Shown: positions 32,936 to 43,899 of the stretch, one piece after another
How the letters are laid out: each line of letters starts with the position of its first letter
Position numbering within the stretch: the first letter of the stretch is position 1
NCBI GenBank assembly: GCA_958295665.1
Contig: OY282558.1
Span: forward strand, 185,358,015-185,422,014
Reading direction: 5' to 3'
Length of the DNA stretch: 64,000 nt
Source: Tipula vernalis
Taxonomy: Eukaryota > Arthropoda > Insecta > Diptera > Tipulidae
Made by a program: the position numbers and the translations under genes
Notes under the pieces: model-generated
Seen by the model: the letters and a program-made list of their open reading frames with translations, nothing else
The model's database searches: none
Told to the model about the DNA's origin: nothing

Positions 32936-33616
32936 TTAACCCAATTTTAGGGAAAATGGAGATACCCGATTTTTCACTGGACACCTCAATTGCAATTGTT
33001 GTTGAAAGCTTAGCCACTGGTATTGTAAATGTTGTGGTAATTTGTCATCCCAGCTTATAGTTTCCGAAGCTATCCAGCCTAATGGATCGAATATCTTGGG
33101 AATGTTTGATAAAATATATCTTTTAGTATTGGCCTTATCTGTAATTTGCTTAGGTGGAATTTTGAAACTCATGATGTTGCATGAACTTCCTTCTCCCCAA
33201 ACGACAAAAGTTGTATTAGGTCATTCTGCAACGTAGTTATGGCAGCTATTTGCTCTGGGTAGCAAGTCGTCAACATAAAAATGTCTCCTCAAAATTTCTG
33301 CAGCTCTACGAAAGATTGCTTCCTCATGCTATGCTAGTTGATACTACGTCCTTGTTGCTAGATATGACGCTGCGGCAGTGCCATACGTCGTAACCATTGT
33401 TAATTTGAATTCTTTCAACGGCTTATTGGGATAATGCCGCCAAAGAATTTTTTGTAAATATTGATATTCCTTTGCGATTTTAATTTGTCGGTACATCTTT
33501 TTGATGTCGGCAGTGAAATCAAATGTATGTTTCCTCCATCAAAAATGATGTGCAAATGATCTTGTTGAAGAGTTGGTCCATGGGTTGGAGGCTGATTTCA
33601 GTTGATGTTTTCAATT
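32936..33616 (-). pseudogene. BEL/Pao pol fragment (reverse transcriptase and following region)
   Basis: Around 33530-33345 the minus strand reads FDFTADIKKMYRQIKIAKEY and then TTYGTAAASYLATRT, typical of BEL/Pao reverse transcriptase. A later piece (33172-32936) gives TKRYILSNIPKIFDPLGWIA, the conserved segment after RT. The stretch with the YxDD box between them is lost or scrambled. The right end stops where the pogo element begins, so pogo appears to have landed at the edge of or inside this copy. Confidence 0.7.
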
Positions 33617-33618
33617 TA

Positions 33619-36521
33619 GGGGGAGTAGGGGCACATTGATTCATTTTTTTTTAGCTTTGATAAAACAACTTAAAAATAAACAAAACATAAAACTGATACG
33701 TTACAATCAAGTGGTTATTATTCTATTTTCATTTTTTGATTCAATATTTGGTTTAGTTTAACAATATGAAACGCTTTACATAATTGTTTTAAAAAGTAAG
33801 GTTAGAATCAATGTACCCCAGGTAGGGGTCACTTTGATGCATGTGATAAAAATGCATGGGGCACTTTGATACATATAATAAGTTGGACGATTACTTTTAT
33901 GAAATCAGTGTTTGTGGTTTTATATAACATTTATTTCAATAATTGTAATAACATATTTATGTTTAAGTTGCCTAAATCCTGTAGCACACTTCAAGTTGTA
34001 AAATTAATCTTTGGAAACTAAAAAAACACATTTAAAATAGTTTTAGCTTTAAATAGATAAATTAAAATTAATCGCAAATAAGTTATTTTTGCAACTTATC
34101 TACAAGTTATAAAAAGAAAGATTGCTACTTTTAAAAGTAAAAAGAGATGCTGTTCTGCTAGTACCCTTGATCACAGTTGGCATCGGCAACCGTAGTATAA
34201 TGTCTAATATGTTCACCGACACCTCAACTTTTACATCCGGAAATATAAAGGTTCCTGACGGTTTCTTCCTTCAATAGGAAACTTGATATTCAGCACCGTC
34301 ATAATTGAAAAGAATTTTACCAAAATAATGTTTAACGTCCCCCTCCTTTTAATCCCCTTCTTTTAAACTATCTATAGGAATCGTCAGCTCATAATCAGAA
34401 GTATAATCGTCGGATAAACTAAAGTTTAAGTCTGATGATGAATCCTTAATTTTAAAATCGCTAGATCCACTTCTACAGTGACTTTCTATTTCAGAATATT
34501 TTTTTTTTTTCTTTGCTTCGCTCGTCCAGCAGTTTCTGGATGCAAACCTAACAACTTTCTAGCTGATTTGAGTTCCTTTGCGCGTTGTCTCTGATCTTTC
34601 ATAAGCCGTTTTTCTTCCTTTAAATCTGACAAAGCTTTGAGTCTTGATTTGTCCGGTATGTCGGTGTAGAATTTTGACTTCCCTCTTTCTTTCCCCTTTC
34701 TCTTTAGAACCGATTTTACGATTTTTAGAAATGGTCGAACAGATTCAGGTGTTATAGCAATGGCTTTTGATGTTGAAGGTGTCGGTTCAAGATGCTCAAT
34801 GATGGTGTTTTCAAGATTCATTCGAGGTGGTGTTGGATGCCTGTGAGTTGGCACTGCTTTTGCATCCGATTCTGGCTCGCTGCCTTCTCTGCTGCACCAT
34901 TTTGCGATTGGTCGTAATTATAAATATCGCATGGAAATTCATTTTCTGAGAAGGCTAATTTATCGAAAGGCCAGGGCCAGATACCTGGTTTGGTAAAGGC
35001 ACTTATAATTACCGGTAAACGCTTCAAAGTATTCAATTTTAGTTAGTGTTGGGATATCATAAATTGATAAACTTTTTCCAGGATGGTTGATGTGCCAATC
35101 ATTGAACGCTACCTTTAACTTGCCTTTAAGCGGCCAAACACTGCCACATCCAAAGGTTGCAACTTATGTGACATATGAGGATGGAAAGATAAGTACACTA
35201 TTCCATTTTCACGTGAATAAGTTATTGTCTCCAAAGAAATATGAGATTCGTGGTTGGCACAAACTAGCAGGATGGGTCGTCGTTCTTTTGTAGTGTTCAT
35301 GTGTTTGTTTTTATGTTTTAATACCTCCAAAAAAATATCACAATTTATCCAACCGGTTCTTGACGCCAAACCCAAACTTCCTTCTGGTGCTCCTGAAAGA
35401 AAATGGTTCTTATAATGGACTCTCGGAGACATCAAAACGGGCGGAATTGTATTTCCAATCGCTATTATAGAGCCCCAAAATGTTAAGAGTTCACCTATTT
35501 CGGCTGACACAATCTGGCCGACCTGGCGCTGGGTTTTTTTTCCGCCAAAACCTTAGGCGTATTGAGGACTGTGGTAATACCTGTCTCATCAAAATTTATT
35601 ATCCGATCAGCGGTAAAGTTGTACCTTTTCAAAACATCTTCAAGATTTCCGTAAAATTCTGAAACAGCAATCATATTGAAAGAAAATGATCTGGCAGCAC
35701 TAGTATTTTGTGGTTTCCCCAAACTGATGTTTTTATTTCTTTTACGAAATCCAACAGCCAAATCCACATCTGCACATTTTGTTAAATCCCAAGATGGGCA
35801 ATAGCAACATTCTAACTTCTTCGTAAATTCATAAGCAAGTTGTCGAACCTGGATTAAAGTCAGACCATAATGCATTTTACTACATTTTATGATGTATCCG
35901 GTGAGTTGTTTTTCTTGAGCTGCGGTGAACACTTGATTTGAGCTATTTATTAGCTGCTTTTCTTATTGACAATCCTCCTTCGAGCATGTCTGTTATTGCA
36001 GAGCTTATGGCATTTTCGTCTATGCAAGTTATTTTGGTTTTTTTCTTTTACGATCGAACCATTGTCTATAAAAAAGTCAAATGAATGGTGCAGAATATAC
36101 CACACGAGGTACATTGATATGTATCAAAGCACTCAGAAAGTATTTTGTATCAATGTGCCCCACATCGCCGTATTTAATAAACACATAACTATCAGAAAAC
36201 TTAATTAATTTAGATCAAAAATCGATGTTAATTAAATAAATATAAAATATTTCTTACCTCAGATGACAGTCCTGCAAACAAACTACATATTGATAAAAAT
36301 AAAACTGAAAATAACGTAAAAAAATTTAGATCGGTGAACGCAAAATCTGACTGAACCAATTGACAATCACATAGTAGCTGCAAGGGAATCACAAATATAT
36401 GTCAGTTTTGTATGGCGTAACACCATCTATGAGTGAGTACAGAAACCTTTTCATTGTTTCATATGCTGAGTTTTTTTGGTGTATAAATGTACCCCATGTA
36501 TCAATGTGCCACTACTCCCAC
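33619..36521 (-). mobile_element. Pogo-family DNA transposon with both ends
   Basis: The left end is GGGGGAGTAGGGGCACATTG and the right end, in reverse complement, GTGGGAGTAGTGGCACATTG. Each is flanked by TA (33617-33618 and 36522-36523). Additional GGGGCACTTTGAT-like words lie inside both ends (33815-33880 and 36110-36160), as subterminal repeats. A disabled minus-strand transposase fills the middle. The length is 2,903 bp. Confidence 0.8.
34486..36062 (-). pseudogene. Pogo-type transposase (DDE_1), disabled; second catalytic Asp changed to Ala
   Basis: The frame starts at an ATG at 36062 with a degraded psq-type helix-turn-helix (stops after four residues and near 35945). It then reads FTAAQEKQLTGYIIKCSKM and a CENP-B-like segment to INFDETGITTVLNTPKV, the first catalytic Asp (35600). 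After a frameshift near 35500 come GWINCDIF, ILLVCANHESHISLE (about 35260), and HPHMSHKLQPLDVAVFG (third Asp). Family members I know have LDNHESH at the second site; here the codon at 35256-35258 is Ala. A Lys-rich C-terminal tail follows in other frames. The gene cannot be active. Confidence 0.8.
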
Positions 36522-36523
36522 TA

Positions 36524-37320
36524 AACAAAACAATTTAATTTTAAAACAATTTTAACGTTTCACGAAAAATGAAAGTGCATTTTGAATAAATTGCGTTTTT
36601 TTATATAAATTGGATTAAACAACTTTAGATCTATGTCTCAAATATTGCATCTAGGCGTTCTAAACGAATAATACGCATGATGGTCCCCCAATTCGCTTAT
36701 TAATACACTTACCTGTTTTTTACGGGGACAGACAATAGGCATGGACCATTCGGGCCTTTAGTCATACAAACTCTTCGAATAACACACTATTCAACCTTCA
36801 ACAGGTGTTGGATTGTATTTTCAATATTGCTTTAATGTATTCAATTTCTGTTCCACTTTTATTGATTTTTTATTGTATCTGGGCCCCGTAAAGTTATAAC
36901 TGGGTCCTATTAAGAAATGGCTTGCATACATGTCTGTAAGACAATATAAAGAAAAAGCGGTTATCGAATATCTAGTTTGCGGAAAATAACAAAAACCATT
37001 TTTAACAAAAAAATTGAGGTGTGGCCAACATACGACTTTCTTTTACGAACAGAGATTTTCAGAAATTTTTTTTTTTTTAATTTTTAAATTTTTATTTTTT
37101 ATTTGTTTTTAATTTTTTAGAAACATTTTGTATTAAGTAGTTTTTTGTAAAGCTTTTACTTTTAAGATATTTGCAAAATAAATTTTCTGGACCAAGGGAG
37201 TGGCAACTTGCGGTTAGCCGATTTTGGAGTAAAATTCACTGGCACCTCCCAATTTATCAAAAAAGCTTAAATCTGAAGTTTCAGTTCGATTGGTTAAACC
37301 ATCTGGGCTGTAGAGAGGAC
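36524..37320. other. AT-rich stretch without genes
   Basis: Nothing recognised. The last part (37190-37320) leads into the 8-bp array, with CCATCTGGGCTGTAGAGAGG directly before it. Confidence 0.4.
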
Positions 37321-37340
37321 ACAGACAGACTGACTGACTG

Positions 37341-37743
37341 GCAGACTGACAGACTGACAGACTGACAGACTGACAGACTGACAGACTGACAGACTGACAG
37401 ACTGACAGACTGACAGACTGACAGACTGACAGACTGACAGACTGACAGACTGACAGACTGACAGACTGACAGACTGACAGACTGACAGACTGACAGACTG
37501 ACAGACTGACAGACTGACAGACTGACAGACTGACAGACTGAAAGACTGACAGACTGACAGACTGACAGACTGACAGACTGACAGACTGACAGACTGACAG
37601 ACTGACAGACTGACAGACTGACAGACTGACAGACTGACAGACTGACAGACTGACAGAATGACAGACTGACAGACTGACAGACTGACAGACTGACAGACTG
37701 ACAGACTGACAGACTGACAGACTGATAGACTGACAGACTGACA
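37341..37743. repeat. Octanucleotide satellite (ACAGACTG)n, about 50 copies
   Basis: Near-perfect head-to-tail copies of ACAGACTG, with single-base variants near 37541, 37657 and 37727, preceded by shorter GACTGACTG-type units (37325-37340). Because 8 is not a multiple of 3 and the unit lacks minus-strand stops in any phase, all three minus frames are open through the array with the same Ser/Leu/Val/Cys/Gln 8-residue cycle. This is not evidence of coding. Confidence 0.95.
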
Positions 37744-37749
37744 GACAGA

Positions 37750-39755
37750 CACCATTTCGAAACCCATTTTTTCGGACTCCGGGGACCACAAAACAAATAA
37801 ATCTCTAAACATCTCAAGGTCCAAAATTTTAATGATTGCTATACTTTATTTTACTAGAGTAAAAGAAAGTAATAAATTTAATATTTCTTAGTAAAATACA
37901 TTTTAGATATAGAAAACAAATTAATCATTGACACATCCACTTTACAAATGCTGCAATCGACAGCTAGTCGCATTATTTTTGTCAATTTTATTTTCGTAAA
38001 AATCCGCTATCGCATTTTACGATAAGGTGCATCAAATTCAACCAAGAGCGATTTTTGCGAAAATATCGTTTCATAATTCATAATACCAAAATGCGATATC
38101 GCTTGAAAATGCGAAATCGAAAAACTATTTTCCTCTCATTCATTCATTACAAAAATGAATGTATAAAAATGTATGTTAACCGGATCAAGTGGCAGGGAGT
38201 GTTTTTTTTTACTGTGAATTTAAATTATCAAAAAAAAATAATTTATTTGTCATGTGTAATAAATTAATTTGCCAAATAAATCAAAATGTGTAAATTCTCC
38301 TTCCTATTTTATCGAAAACGAAAACCAACTTAAAATATTGTCAATCAAAATTTAAGTGAAGCATATATCCGCGTAAATACATACATACTCGTATATGAAA
38401 TAGTTGTGCGACACCAAAAAGGTGCTCAAGGTAAAAACGTATACTTAATATATAAGTATACAGCAGTCTGATATAAACTTCCGGTCATGATGGATTAGGA
38501 TCCAACAAAACAATGTTACACGCTTGAATTTTGATAGATGAGTACGTCGGAAATATTTTTGGGCGGTTTCCCTACGTCCGAATAAAATGCAGAATTTCAC
38601 AGACCTGACACTAAATTTATGTAGTTATATACGTACAAAACCAAAAAATGTGTTGTGTTTGTAAATCAAAATTTACTAATTGATTATAGATTGATTGATA
38701 ATTACTGATTTCGTTATTTGTTTGTACATTTTTTTTTTTGTTTGTAATTTTTGTATTTTTTTTTGATAACACATTTGATGAAATTGTGTGAATAGTAATA
38801 AATAAAATATGTACAATTAAATGTGTACGATAATATTTAATGAATATAATTTAGTTTATCGCGATTTAGTAGGTAAATATACATATGTGTTATTAGATTA
38901 TTTTATTGAATTGTATAATTGAACATAATCAAAATGAATGTTGTTTCTGAACTATAACATGTAATGTTTTTTTTTTTTTTGATTAACAAATATTAGTTTA
39001 TATCGGGACAAAATTAAAAGTAACCACGGGAACTTCCATTCTATAAACGAACCTAGAATATCCACTAAGTTGCTGTCTTAAAATATCAGGAAATTGAACT
39101 GCACTGTAGTAATTGAAACCAACTTTTTTGTTTAAAAGCATTTAAATTTTATCTTTGTATATTCGCTTTGCAGTGTTCTACATGTACAATGACAATGGTT
39201 TTACCAAAGGCTATAAACACCAAATCAACTTACTTGTGATTTTCAATTCATTTCGCTGGTAGCTTTAATAAGGTTGAAAAAAAAACCAACTTTTTACTAT
39301 GAAATGTGCCGAGAAATTAATTTTCAAATAATATTGGAATTAACGAAAATCGGTGTCACATATTGCAGAGATTAAAACAACAGACGTCAGAAAACCAAAA
39401 TTATTTCCGCCTCGGTGCCATTATTTTAATAGATTCCAGTATAGATTCCCAACAAACGAACCCTCGTCTATTTTGGTCGTAATCCAATCCATCTTCTTAT
39501 GCGCCTCCATATCCGGCCAACACGTTTTAAATGGGTAGACTCAAAGGAAAATGGGAGGACCGGTGTGAAGTTTTTGGACACTTTTTTGGCCAAAAATTTA
39601 TGCGAGTATACATTGTGGATTTTTTTGGACAAAATGAAAAATTAGTTTTAGACCAATGTTTGTGCGAGTGTACATACTTCTTTTAACACTGTATTTAACA
39701 AAAATAAAGTTATTCAAATAAAACAAGCCTCAAATAATTTCTAACATTCATTTCC
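37750..39755. other. AT-rich stretch without recognised genes
   Basis: Contains a small inverted word pair (CGCTATCGCATTTTACG near 37995 and AAAATGCGATATCGC near 38090) and many A/T tracts. Open frames here (38055-38267, 39353-39538) have no domains that I can name. Confidence 0.4.
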
Positions 39756-40082
39756 AATATGCTTTTAAACAAATCAAAGAACTTAGCACCACTTTGATAT
39801 TTTGTTATGAGCGAAGGGCTCTTGCAAAAAAATTTTGAAAATTAACAAATCAATGAATTTCGTTTGGAACAAGGACGTTGTTCTCTATTATACCAAATAG
39901 CACGAATCTCAGACATTGGCTCATATAGTGACTATATAGGTTGTAAAGGGCATACATTGCGGAATTCAAATCACTCAGTGCCATTTTGATATGAGCCGTA
40001 AGGCTCTTGCAAAAAAATTTAGACAATTAACCTCTACCACTCTGGGGAATATGCTTTTCAAAAAAAAAAAATTGGAATATCT

Positions 40083-41231
40083 GGACGTTTGTCTAACACA
40101 AATGCCGAATGTTTGTTTTCTATAGTGAAAAACCACTATACAAAACATGAAAATCTACGGCTTGGTAGATTTATTAATACATCAAGCGAAAAAACGGCAA
40201 AGTTAGAGAAAATTGGTCAAACGTCCGAACATTCTAAAACAATTTACCCAAAGCAAAAGTATCCAGTCAACTCGGTTTCTGATGACCCAGACAGCGATAT
40301 GCATGAGGAAACATGGAAAAAAAATAAAAATTTAAAATTCTCCAAAACACTTCGGGAAACGTGTTTTAACTAGGTTTGAACAAATGACTCCTCAGTCGAT
40401 GGTAAATGGAATAACCAATTTAAGCCATCGCGAGGAAGGTAATTTGCACATATTAAAAAATGGTCATACTTTTGTACAAGATAAATCTACCATAAATATT
40501 AAAAATACATGTGCATTCGATGCGACTGCTCAGATTTTTCTATGTTAGTTTACAGATACAGAATTTTTTAAAAGATTTTTTCGCACGTCGAATAAGACAT
40601 TTTTTAAATTTATACTGGAGCTAGCAAATAGTGATGATATTGAAACAATCTACAATCAAGCATCTCGACTGCTTTTAGAGATCTACAGAGATCGTCCGGA
40701 GCTAGTTTCGAAAGAAACCACCATTAATTTAGATGGTACATGTTCCATATCATTTATTTTAGAGAAAGTGCTTCCCTCAACATTAACTGAGACAAGAAAA
40801 TGTATAAAATGTAATGACATATCAAATTTAAGACCCACATTTTATATGCCTATTAAGGATGTTTTTAGTTTTAACCAACTATCAATGATAAATCTTCAAG
40901 ACTGTGTAGATATTGAAAATAAAACAATTCTTTAGTAATTATGGTATTATGATATTTGATGTAAATCCGACTAATAAGACCTATCATATACAAATAAAGG
41001 AAATTTGTCAAACAAAATGTTTAACTCAAGAGGACGAGTTCCACCTTAAAGGAATTGTGCATTACGAACAATTCGGTAAAAAAAAATATGCCTGGCCATT
41101 TTCGATCTTACATAAAACGTAATGAAAATACATGGGAGATACACGATGAGATATTACAATTTCCAATGCCCATAAATAAGGCAACAAGGGTAAATCCGGC
41201 AATATTAATATATACCAAGTATAAAAATTAG
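40083..41231 (+). pseudogene. Ubiquitin-specific-protease-like (C19) gene within the repeat-armed element, disabled
   Basis: The first frame (to 40373) opens GRLSNTNAECLFSIVKNHYT, which resembles the end of a transposase-like domain (inference). A second frame (from about 40375) has NTCAFDATAQIF, matching the NTC-x-Q Cys box of C19 deubiquitinases (Cys codon 40510-40512), then a CIKC pair (40801-40812), as in the USP fingers, and a FYMPIKDVFSF segment. It is broken by TAG at 40546 and stops at 40933. A third frame (40913-41086) gives the palm-like DEFHLKGIVHYEQF. A fourth gives PGHFRSYIKRNENTWEIHDE, matching the USP His box (His 41097-41099) and terminal Asp (41145-41147), ending at TAG 41229. 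Order and spacing fit a compact USP fold. Three frameshifts and one stop make it dead. Confidence 0.55.
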
Positions 41232-41334
41232 CCAATTATTAATTATTAATGATTAATAGTGAAAAAATCGTTTAAAAATCTGTAAGCAAACAGAAAAATC
41301 TGAGCCGTCGCCTCGAGTGCAACTGTAGTTTCAT

Positions 41335-42490
41335 AATTAATTATTAATTATTATTTGTTAATTATTAATTAATATCTATAATTTATTAGTTAATAATTAT
41401 TAATTATTAATAATCAATTATTAATTACAAATTAATAAATAGTAATTACTAATTATTAACTATTTATTATTATATTTTAATAGTTACTAGTTACTAATTA
41501 TTAATTGTAATTTATTAATTATGATTAGTTATTAATTAGTAATTGATTATTAATTATTAGTTAATAATTATGAATTATTTAATATTAATAATCAATTATT
41601 AATTATTAATTTATAATTATTGGCTGTTAGTTACTAATTACTAACTAATATAATAATAATCAATTACTAATTAGTAATTATTAATTATTAATTATTAATT
41701 AATTACTAATCATTAATTACTAATTACTAACAATTCATTACTGATTACTAATTACTAATTACTAACTATTAATTAGTAATTACTTATTTCTAATCACTAA
41801 TTACAAACTATTAATTATTAATTATTAGTTACTAAATAGTAATTACTAATTATTAATTACTAATTTTTAATTACTAATTACCAATTATTAATTACTAATT
41901 AATAACTACTGATTACTGAATAATGATCACATACTATTAATTAATAATTAACTATTTTCTAATTACTAATTACTAACTATTAATTATTAATTACTAATTA
42001 CTGATTACTAATTACTAATTAATAATTAATAACTATTAATTAGTAATTACCTATTTCTAATTACTAATTACTAATTACTAACTACTAATTAATAATTATT
42101 AATTACTGATTACTATTTACTAATTAATAATTACTAAATATTAATTAGTAATTCCTAATTACCATTTACTAATTACTGATTACTAATTACTTATTAGTAA
42201 TTACAAATTATTAGTTATTAATTTTAAATTATTTATTAATTATATTTAATTATTTATTATTATATATTAATAATCAATTTTTAATTATTTATTATTAATT
42301 ACTAACTACTACTTACTAATTACTAATTATTAATAACTGATTTCTAATTACTAGCTATTAATTACTAGGTAATTATTTTATTACTAACTACTAATTATTA
42401 ATAACTAATAATTAATTACTAATTATTGATTACTAATTACTAATAACTATTAATAATTAATAATTACTGAATATTAATTACCAAGTAATA
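41335..42490. repeat. Degenerate TAATTAC/TAATTAT array
   Basis: About 1.15 kb composed almost only of variants of the 6-8 bp words AATTACT, AATTATT and TAATTA. It holds virtually no G or C apart from the C of TAC/ACT words. It separates the USP-like gene from the right arm. It can form many alternative hairpins because TAATTA is palindromic. Confidence 0.85.
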
Positions 42491-42494
42491 ATAA

Positions 42495-42655
42495 TTCCCG
42501 TGTGGGGTTTTGTCAGTTGCCCTATCGGGCACCTCCACAGGTGGCGGATCGGGGAATGCCCGAAAGATATTTGAGGTATCGGGGAAATCAAATACTCGGA
42601 GCGGACTAAAAACTGACAAGGCCGTAGAGTTGAAAAATTCGGCGATTTGTTAACA
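42495..42655. other. GC-richer block before the right arm
   Basis: CCCGTGTGGGGTTTTGTCAG, GGTGGCGGATCGGGGAATGC and similar words stand out from the AT-rich surroundings. The composition looks like the 5' untranslated region of a non-LTR retrotransposon, but I cannot prove it. Confidence 0.3.
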
Positions 42656-43004
42656 TTCAAAATTTTTTTGCAACAGCCCTACGGCTCATATTAAAATGGC
42701 TCTAAGTGATTTGAATTCCGCAATGTATGCCCTTTACAACCTATATTGTCACTATATGAGCCAATCTCTGAGATTCGTCCTATTTGGTATAATAGAGAAC
42801 AACGTCCTTATTCCAAACGAAATTCCTCGATTTGTTAATTTTAAAATTTTTTTGCAAGAGCCCTACGGTTCATATCAAAATGGCACTAAGTGATTTGAAT
42901 TCCGCAATGTATGCCCTTTACAACCTATATTGTCACAATATGAGCCAATCTCTGAGATTCGTGCTATTTGGTATAATAGAGAACAACGTCCTTCCCGGTT
43001 TAGC

Positions 43005-43690
43005 CAAAAAATTTTATCTTTTCCATTAGTAAACGCAATGGAGAAAATTGTGCTTATCACAAAAATATAAAATTCGAATATTTTCATTAATAAACCAAGG
43101 CAAAATGAAAATTTTTCAACACATTTTGAATCATCCAAGATTGCGTTTTCAATAATACCCTAGACAAAGAGCAATTTAATAAATCCAATTTAGTTCAAGT
43201 ACACCATGCAAATAAAACGTGATCATAGCTAAAACTGAGGTTCACATACTGCAACCAAACTCGAAAAATTCACTAAATCGGTTTTAACGGTAGATATTTA
43301 TTATTCGGTAGAACCATTTTTTTCTTTTTTGTGTAAAGTACTTAAACGAGTTTTACTAAATCGGATTTACTAAATAGTTGTCTGTCTACTGTATAAATTA
43401 CGATTAAGGGAAACTTTCGAATTTAGGCTTGAAACTTCTCATGAATTTGAGCTAATTGGTCCTCATTAAAAAAATGTAGTCCAAAAAAGTAATGAAAATC
43501 AATCAATAGATCTTAATGACACTTTATCGAAGACAGATAGGCCTGAATTTGTAGTCGTAACAATTGCTATTATTATAGCAACGAATTTCGAAAATCAGTT
43601 CAAAATCAAGCCAAAATTCGAAATGAATTTGGAATTTATCTTGGTGATTTCGATACTTTGTACCAACATTTATGGTGATGGTTTGTAAAT
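43005..43690. repeat. Three fragments of repeat family R
   Basis: 43005-43110 is the inverse of 27955-28045 (TTTTCCATTAGTAAACGCAA, TTCGAATATTTTCATTAATA). 43405-43460 repeats GGGAAACTTTCGAATTTAGG. 43485-43660 is the inverse of parts of 27435-27510 and 27850-27960. They look like pieces of one degraded copy of the longer, diverged subfamily. Confidence 0.55.
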
Positions 43691-43698
43691 ACACCCAT

Positions 43699-43896
43699 CC
43701 CTTCGATTTACGTAATCTCATTTTACGAATTTTTGTAAAATTTACGAAAAATTGGTTTAACGAAATTTTGATTTACGTGCAATTTTTTGGGACGAATTAA
43801 CTCGTTAAGTGAGGGATGTGTAAATTGAAATTTCGTTAACCGAATTTTCCATAGATTTCACGAAAATTCGTAAAAAGAGATTTCATCAATCGAGGG
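43699..43896. mobile_element. MITE with ~70-bp inverted repeats
   Basis: The left end is CCCTTCGATTTACGTAATCT and the right end, in reverse complement, CCCTCGATTGATGAAATCTC. The match continues inward through TTTTACGAATTTT and GGTTTAACGAAATTT / CGGTTAACGAAATTT. The total is 198 bp with a ~60-bp centre. It is non-coding. Confidence 0.65.
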
Positions 43897-43899
43897 AAA

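Larger units (their letters stand above)
39760..43000 (+). mobile_element. Putative DNA transposon with arms made of ~185-bp repeats, carrying a USP-like gene
   Basis: The left arm (about 39760-40025, minus orientation) and the right arm (about 42660-43000, plus orientation) consist of the same ~184-185 bp unit: about 1.3 copies on the left and about two on the right. Landmarks are GCAAGAGCCCTACGG, GATTTGAATTCCGCAATGTA, ATGCCCTTTACAACCTATAT and GGTATAATAGAGAACAACGT. Between the arms are a broken gene (40083-41231), a 1.15-kb AT array (41335-42490) and a GC-richer block (42495-42655). The inverted arrangement suggests one mobile unit. No target duplication or catalytic transposase domain was found, so it may be a deletion derivative. 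Confidence 0.55.

Noticed and set aside
37214..37824. Three long minus-strand open frames of Ser-Leu-Ser-Val-Cys-Gln repeats
   Set aside because: They are translations of the (ACAGACTG)n array in three phases and have no unique coding sequence.
41335..42490. CRISPR-like or origin-like array
   Set aside because: The repeats are degenerate 6-8 bp words without spacers, in a eukaryotic context.
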